A program made the translations under genes and the position numbers. The notes beneath the pieces are model-generated. The model did no database searches. It was not told the origin of the DNA and saw only the letters and a program-made list of their open reading frames with translations. This document shows positions 58,301 to 64,000 of a stretch of 64,000 nucleotides of DNA, in pieces. The stretch covers positions 18,980,501 to 19,044,500 of the forward strand of contig NC_092323.1 in assembly GCF_036785885.1 (NCBI RefSeq), given 5' to 3'. The stretch's first letter is position 1. Each line of letters opens with the position of its first letter. The stretch comes from Coffea arabica. Its lineage: Eukaryota; Streptophyta; Magnoliopsida; Gentianales; Rubiaceae.

Positions 58301-60353
58301 TTGCTAGAAGTCATGTTCTTGTCTTCTCAGTATTAATTCATCTAGGTAACCTCCAATTATCTCCTAACACCTAGTAATTAAATCCCTATATGCAATATTT
58401 AACCGAATCGGCCGAATTTCTCTCACTAAATGCACTAGCGGGTCCCACGTCCAAAATACGTTCCAAATTTCTCACGAATTACCTTATACTAGAAAAATGA
58501 TTTTAAAACTAGATTTACTGATAAAATGTTGATAAAAGTAATATAATAAAGAAAATAAAAAAAAACGGGTGCACAGGAATAAAATAATAAATAAATAAAT
58601 AATTTTTTTTTTCTGGGTTCTCACACTAAATCACAAACTCAAAGCAATCATACATTCTCAAAGTTCGGACAGCATTTCCCCATAAATGCTTTATTTCCAA
58701 CCTACAATATATCACCAATCACACATACGGTTAATAAGCAATAAAATGCATCCAATTAGGCCACAATATCCCTCAATCAAAGCTAATTAGAAGTTTAAGA
58801 GCCACCATTAGAAAAATCCCCAATTAAACCCTAGAAACCGGAATTCATTCCCTCAAGCGTAAATTTTCCGCAACGATCGCAATTAACACATAAAAGTTCC
58901 ATTTAACACCTTTCGGTACAATATCCATAACTGAAGCTACCCTTATCGGATTGAAACGAATCTTATGGCGTTTCGAAGCCAAGACATAAACCTACAACTT
59001 TCATGAAGACCACTCAGTCCAGTTCTCACCCTAACTAGGTCAAATTTACCAAAACAACTCCAGATTTTCCAGTTCGAAACTCACTGTGAAATTCAATTAG
59101 CAGTCCTGATTCATTCACTCATATCTCAGCACAAACAACTCCAATTCAGGTAATTCCAAAGCCATTTGAAAGCTAAGATACAAGGCTATAATTCTTAAGA
59201 AGACATCATCAACCAATTCGGAAGTATTCTCAACCAAATTAACCAATTACAGAAGCAATTATCAAGTTTGGGTAGAAACAGGGCAGCAGGGGTATTTCAG
59301 TCTTTTCATAAGGTACACTACTCCGATTGGCCTGAAATTTTGTAGGTATCTCTAAAATATCATTCCCTACAACTTTCATGTTTTAACCCAAGGCTAATTC
59401 AGCCTCTAACTATGATGAACAGTGCCGGGCAGAATGAGGGGAAATGAAACCCTAACTTCCAAAATTTCTTTCCAAAGCTGAAATTTTCTGCAATTAACCA
59501 CATTTTACACCTTCTAGCTTCCTTCAATATCATTTCCAACCATCATACATGGCCACACAACATTAATCATATGAAAACAGAAAAATCATGAATAAATAGG
59601 AAAATTCACCTATTTCAACCAAAAATCACAAAATAGCACATAAATCCATCAATTCATCTCATATAAGTCATCAATTAAACATTATTGAGAAGGAGGAAAG
59701 GTCCCTTAGTTACTCACCTTAACAACTCAAGAAAAGAGCAACTTAGCACCTTAATCCTCCAAACCTCTCTACTAATCACCTCACAATCACTCACTTAAGG
59801 GTTTTTATGGAACAAAAGCAAGATTAAATGGTTGAATTGTTGGATTTGAGCAAGATTGAAGCAAGAACTTGGAGAGCTTTTCCTTTCTTTTGCTTGGAGA
59901 GAGCCGGCCACAATAAGCTTGGAAATGAAGTGATTTTGATCATTTTTTTTTGGTTTATTTAGTCAAATGGTAAAAGGATGAATAGTAGTCAAAATGTAAA
60001 ACTAATCTCCAAGTGACACTTGTCACTTCCTTAATGCATCTCTATCTCTTTGTTCCTCTCACACCAATTCACTTGGTAATCTCTAATTATCTCATAACAT
60101 CCGGTAAATTAAACCCAGTATCCCAAACTTAACTTAATTGGCCGAATTTGACCGAACTTTCCGCACTAGCGGGTTCCACGTCCGATATACGTTCTTAATT
60201 TCTCAAAATCTAACCGATACTAGAAAAATCATCTAAAAACTATATTTACTCATAAAAAATTATTTAGAAAATTTTCTAATAAAGAAAATGCATAAAAGGC
60301 GTGCAAATAATTAAAATAAGGCCTAGAAATAAGGAAATTTACGGGTTCTCACA
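55318..60353. mobile_element. Solo LTR, family 2, outer copy (2521 bp when the inner copy is removed)
   Basis: It starts TGTGACAGCCCCACCTCACC and ends GGGTTCTCACA. The 5-bp duplication CCTAG is at 55313-55317 and 60354-60358. It contains no coding. The two parts flanking the inner copy are 55318-56110 and 58626-60353. Termini of this kind (TGTGAGAACCC... on the opposite strand) recall chromovirus LTRs of the Tekay/Del type, from memory only; the orientation is therefore left open. Confidence 0.85.
56116..58625. mobile_element. Solo LTR, family 2, inner copy (2510 bp)
   Basis: It starts TGTGACAGCCCCACCTTCCC and ends GGGTTCTCACA, with the 5-bp duplication CTAAA at 56111-56115 and 58626-58630. 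It aligns with the outer copy along its length, for example CGGACAGCATTTCCCC at about 57531 here and 58667 in the outer copy. It has the same length class, so both are full LTRs without internals. The short frames at 56479-57439 are not coding. Confidence 0.9.
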
Positions 60354-62217
60354 CCTAGCTACTCATGAAAGTGCTATATTTGGATCATTGAGTACTACAT
60401 CTAGGCTAGTTATGGTGTAATTTCCTTATGCATTTGAATCCTACTTTCGTAGTGAATCAATTATACTTATAACTAATCCATACATATTCTCATGGTTATG
60501 AAATTAGCTACAAGTTCATTTCTTTAGTGAAATTACATGATATGAATCACTAAAACCCACATAGGTGCACCTCTACTTTCGTGAGTGTACTCCCTATGTT
60601 TAGCACTTCTTGAACTAGTGTTAAATCTCAATTTTCATTGCAGAAACAACATCTTAGATAATCACAATTAATGGTACCAGATTAATCATGATTTAAAGAG
60701 CCAAAGTGCTAAATAACTTGCTCAAATCATAGCAATCAAATAACCAAATAATAAACACTAACAATCATAGAAAGTTCAACCAAACCCAAGGTATAAACTT
60801 TAAAAACACATAATAAACACAAAATCCAGAACTTATATATTAACTAAACTTGGAATCAAGTACAAAAGATAAAGATTTGGAAGGAATACAACCCTTGTCA
60901 CATGAGCTTTCTTCCTTGCCTTCTTCATCCTCTATCTTCTTCTTCATCTAGCTAATAACAAAAATGGATGAACTATCTTACTCTATACTAAGCTAAACTA
61001 ACACTAGGAAGATGAAAAGAGCTACATTTCTGTAACTTCAAGCTTCTCCCGTATGTCTTCTATATTCCCCCAATCTTGCAATGAATTTGGCTATTTGAAG
61101 ATGAAAGTTGGTCAAGAAATGAGGCTTACACCTCCCTTTTACAGTTGGGAATGTTTCTCACATGTCTAGCATCACATGTGACTTAGTGGAGGTGAAATTG
61201 AGTTTTCCGCGTAAAGAGCAGACTTTTCTGACCACAATCCGGCCAAATTCCGGCCGGATTGCTACAATGACCATTTGGTCACTTCTGGTTCAATTTCCAG
61301 CTCTGCTCCGATTTTGCATCAATTTCCACTGACCTTTTCTTGATGATAAAAGCTGATTTAGCTCTTGACCAAAACATGAAACTTGTAGCCCTTTGAGTTA
61401 GCTTTCCAATTCATCAAGAATCACCTCATTTGGATCTGTGTAAGCTGAGAAATGACCGAAACACCCTTGCCTGCTCATTGCCCTGTTTCAGCTTCGACCA
61501 AATAAAATTGGCTACTGTACTTCGGCTTTTTGACTTGGAAAACCTTCAAACTGGATTCAGATGTCTTCACCAAAGTTGTAGATCTATCTCTTATCTTTAA
61601 ATTGGTTCAAGAATTATCTTAAGCCGATCATTGTAGCTCAAGTTATATCCAAAATACGAAAATGTGTCAAAACTGTCAAAATGCACAAAATCCCACTAAA
61701 AAGTGATAAAAACCTCATTTAATCACTTAAAAGCATTTTTCACCAATTATAGCCAAAATGAATCATTTTCTTCCAATAATGTAACTAAAGTGACTAAAAA
61801 TAATATAAAATATCATACATTTATTACGTAAATTAGTCACTTATCATTTATTTGGGTGACTCGAAACATACCAGACTCGAGCTACTTAGGACTCCAATCG
61901 ACATACTAAACCGGAGAATATGTTGCGGTCTCCCATGACGCACCCAGGTTAGACTGGGGAGGGGGAGGTCAAGCCTAAGGAAAGATTCGAATTTAGGACT
62001 TTATTTAGTTCAAGAGTCTACTTTACTACTAGACTTCCCCTAGGGGCGTAGTTATATAAGTTATCTGATGCATAAAACTAATATAACTTTTGTATCTTTG
62101 TAGTAGCTTTCAATTATGGACTCTTCTCCATTTTTCCAAACCAAGGGTTTTGTTGTTTAGAATTTATTCTTTTTCATTTTAATTATTAATTATATAAACA
62201 ATTATCCTTGTATTGAT

Positions 62218-62924
62218 TAGGGGTGGCAATCGGGTCGGGTTCGGGTTGGCGGGTCGGGTTGAGGCCTAAGTATAACAAAGAACCTGCTGACCCAAACCCG
62301 ACCCGCCAACCCGAAACGGGTCAAGGTACCTGACACGAACCCGAAAATTTCGGGTTGGCGGGTTGGCGGGTCGACCCGAAATGACCCGAAACTTAATTTT
62401 AATTTATTAATTTATCACTGTAATTTCTAATAAAATCAATTTTTCACAAAATTAATTACATCATCAAGTAATAAAAATTTAAATAAATAATTTCAAACCA
62501 AATCTAAAATAAATTAAACACCATAAAAGTGTTTTATCCCAAACCAAATATAAAATAAATTAAAACAGCATAAAAGTAAAAAATAACATAATATATTATT
62601 TGTCCAAATATAATAATTTTAACTTCACACAAGTTAAATAAATTCATTTAGGATTAAGTAATTAATGCCTTTGGAAAAAGAATGATTTAGTTTAGTTAGA
62701 TAAAATAATTTTTATGTTTATTAAATTAGTTTTAATTCGTAAACGGGTCACATCGGGTCATATCAGGTCACTACGGGTTGACCCGAAATTGACCTGTTTT
62801 CTTTTCGGGTTCATCGGGTTCGACCCGATTCTGACCCGAACTCCCGAAACCTCAACCCAAACCCATTAATTTCGTGTTAGGTTCGTATCGTGTTTTCGGG
62901 TCGTGTCAGGAATTGCCACCCCTA
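62218..62924. mobile_element. hAT-type MITE, 707 bp, with perfect 8-bp target duplication
   Basis: It starts TAGGGGTGGCAATCGGGTCG and ends GAATTGCCACCCCTA. The duplication GTATTGAT is at 62210-62217 and 62925-62932. The inverted ends are TAGGGGTGGCAAT. Subterminal zones are filled with CGGGT/ACCCG pentamers around an AT-rich, non-coding centre. It is a different family from the MITE at 47486 but has the same design. Confidence 0.93.
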
Positions 62925-62932
62925 GTATTGAT

Positions 62933-64000
62933 ATAAGATGTACAACAGTAGATGATCTAAAGAAAATTGAAAATTTCATTGTAATATTGTCATTCTGTTT
63001 AATATTTAGCTTTTTGGTCATATGCTTTTGTCAGATTCCATTTTGATTTTGTGTATCGCTGATAGGTCGCACTGGAATTATTCATTGGTATTTTCCGAGT
63101 GTACTTAATTTTTGACATTTTACTTTAGGCATTGTCTCTTATTACTAAAGGCATTTCAATGGTAGTCATTGCCTGATAAAACCTTTACGTTAAATTTGTC
63201 ATACTTTATTAGTTAAAATATTTTGATGTGTTTGATTGTTGGCCCTCCCCAAACTTAAATTCTGGTTCCTTTCTCGGTATTGCCTCTTTTCATGTTACTT
63301 TGAGAAAAAGGTTTTAGCTGATACATATAACCTGGAATTCATCAATAGAATGAAAGTGACTTTGCAGTCTTATCATGAAGTGAAAATCCTTTGGTATTTT
63401 CTATTTGAGTAAATCTTATATATACTGACAGTGTATACACGTTTACAGTTGAGTGCATGATACATACGTAAAATTTGAGTTTCATATTCAAATTTGAATT
63501 ATATGTCATATATTCAATGGTGAAAGTGTATATACTATTAATGTATAAAATATTAATCCTTTCTATTTCCTTCAACAACTTTATATTTGCAAGGGTTTAA
63601 ATCCCATGACAGCAACTTAAATGTAAGTCAAGGACATTGACAGAATCAGAAAATTTACTTTGAGGAGTGAACTTCATTTATCTAAACCAAATTATATAAT
63701 ACTAAATATTTTCAAGTTTCTGTCTGCACAAAGGTTGAAACCTATAAAATTATAATTTAACATTATTAATTTCTAAGAGAGGATAATTTTATTTTCTTAA
63801 ATTTGGGGAAAAGGGCTGGTGGCACCTCCGGCCTATCTCTGTCTATGGTCAAGGATCCTAAGTACAATTTAACGAGATATATTCTTGAAATTCAATGGTC
63901 AAAATATAATTTAATTCTGCTATTAAATTTACTGATAATCCCACAATAATCCCAGTTGACCCTTAATCCTATACCTGGGCTGGCTGAATTGTCAGTTTTT
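62933..64000. other. AT-rich end of the window
   Basis: No gene is recognised. It contains a candidate MITE at 63419-63548. Confidence 0.4.
63419..63548. mobile_element. Candidate small MITE of about 130 bp
   Basis: The left end TATATACTGACAGTGTATACAC and the right end GTGTATATACTATTAATGTATA form imperfect inverted repeats. A perfect 14-bp palindrome (ATTCAAATTTGAAT, 63486-63499) sits in the middle. The target duplication is unclear. Confidence 0.45.

Larger units (their letters stand above)
55077..61846 (-). mobile_element. Solo LTR, family 1, inverted, split by an insertion (1729 bp when joined)
   Basis: Its ends are TGACGGGTATTT on the left and GTCACTTATCA on the right, the reverse complement of the family at 48209-49991. 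The 5-bp duplication TTTAT flanks it (55072-55076 and 61847-61851). The right arm, 60359-61846, matches the first copy through GGCCGGATT, TTACGCGGAAAACTC and the GATAAGTGACTAATTTAC end. The left arm, 55077-55317, matches its GTGGGATCGACCC end. The insertion at 55318 interrupts it within GTAGCTAG. Confidence 0.88.
55071..62047 (-). mobile_element. SINE of about 200 bp, split by a nested insertion
   Basis: A perfect 15-bp direct repeat, GTAGTTATATAAGTT, flanks the whole block (55056-55070 and 62048-62062). Removing the LTR nest leaves about 202 bp: 55071-55076 joined to 61852-62047. On the minus strand it begins GCCCCTAGGGGAAGTC. It has an A-box-like TAGTAGTAAAG (about 62019-62032) and a B-box-like ATTCGAATC (about 61984-61993) some 30 nt apart, and it ends in a short A-rich tail (AAATAAAA). 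Length, pol III-like boxes, tail and long target duplication together fit a tRNA-derived plant SINE. The family name is not known to me. Confidence 0.72.

Overview
This window is nuclear DNA from a flowering plant, most likely a dicot. The signs are AT-rich intergenic DNA, several plant transposable-element families, GT-AG introns and a ten-exon plant alcohol dehydrogenase-like gene. The repeat style recalls asterid genomes, but that is an impression I cannot test here. Nothing prokaryotic or organellar is visible. About two thirds of the window is mobile DNA or its remains.

Positions 1-23976 hold a head-to-tail array of one LTR retrotransposon, arranged LTR / internal / LTR / internal / LTR with an exact period of 11095 bp. 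Each full LTR is 3442 bp (TG...CA) and each internal region is 7653 bp. The primer site, the polypurine tract and a decayed piece of integrase C-terminus point to the Ogre/Tat branch of Ty3/gypsy. No gag-pol reading frame survives, so the element is non-autonomous. Each internal region carries a 19-unit minisatellite of about 70 bp just before the 3' LTR, and its polypurine tract lies inside a long hairpin.

Positions 24-41 kb are a mixed zone of small and broken genes. It contains a three-exon pseudogene resembling plant mobile-domain-like proteins (27957-29203), a 310-bp tandem duplication, a spliced two-exon GRF zinc-finger gene on the minus strand (32832-33270), and a FAR1-type MULE transposase pseudogene on the minus strand (35543-37597) with two in-frame stops and a lost SWIM cysteine. 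Two non-autonomous inverted-repeat elements follow (39362-40418 and 40535-41294).

Positions 43-48 kb carry the one clearly intact conventional gene: a minus-strand, zinc-dependent, NAD-type alcohol dehydrogenase-like gene of ten exons encoding 401 residues. It has a TATA box and a poly(A) signal. A 551-bp hAT-type MITE with a perfect 8-bp target duplication sits 360 bp upstream of its start codon.

Positions 48-64 kb are repeats: a solo LTR (48209-49991), several AT-rich tandem repeats, and a four-level nest. In that nest a SINE was entered by a solo LTR of the same family as the first one, which was entered by a solo LTR of a second family, which was entered by another solo LTR of that second family. 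Each level has its own perfect target duplication (15, 5, 5 and 5 bp). A second hAT MITE (62218-62924) and a small MITE close the window. The left part shows LTR-LTR recombination that gained an element, and the right part shows the same process losing elements to solo LTRs.
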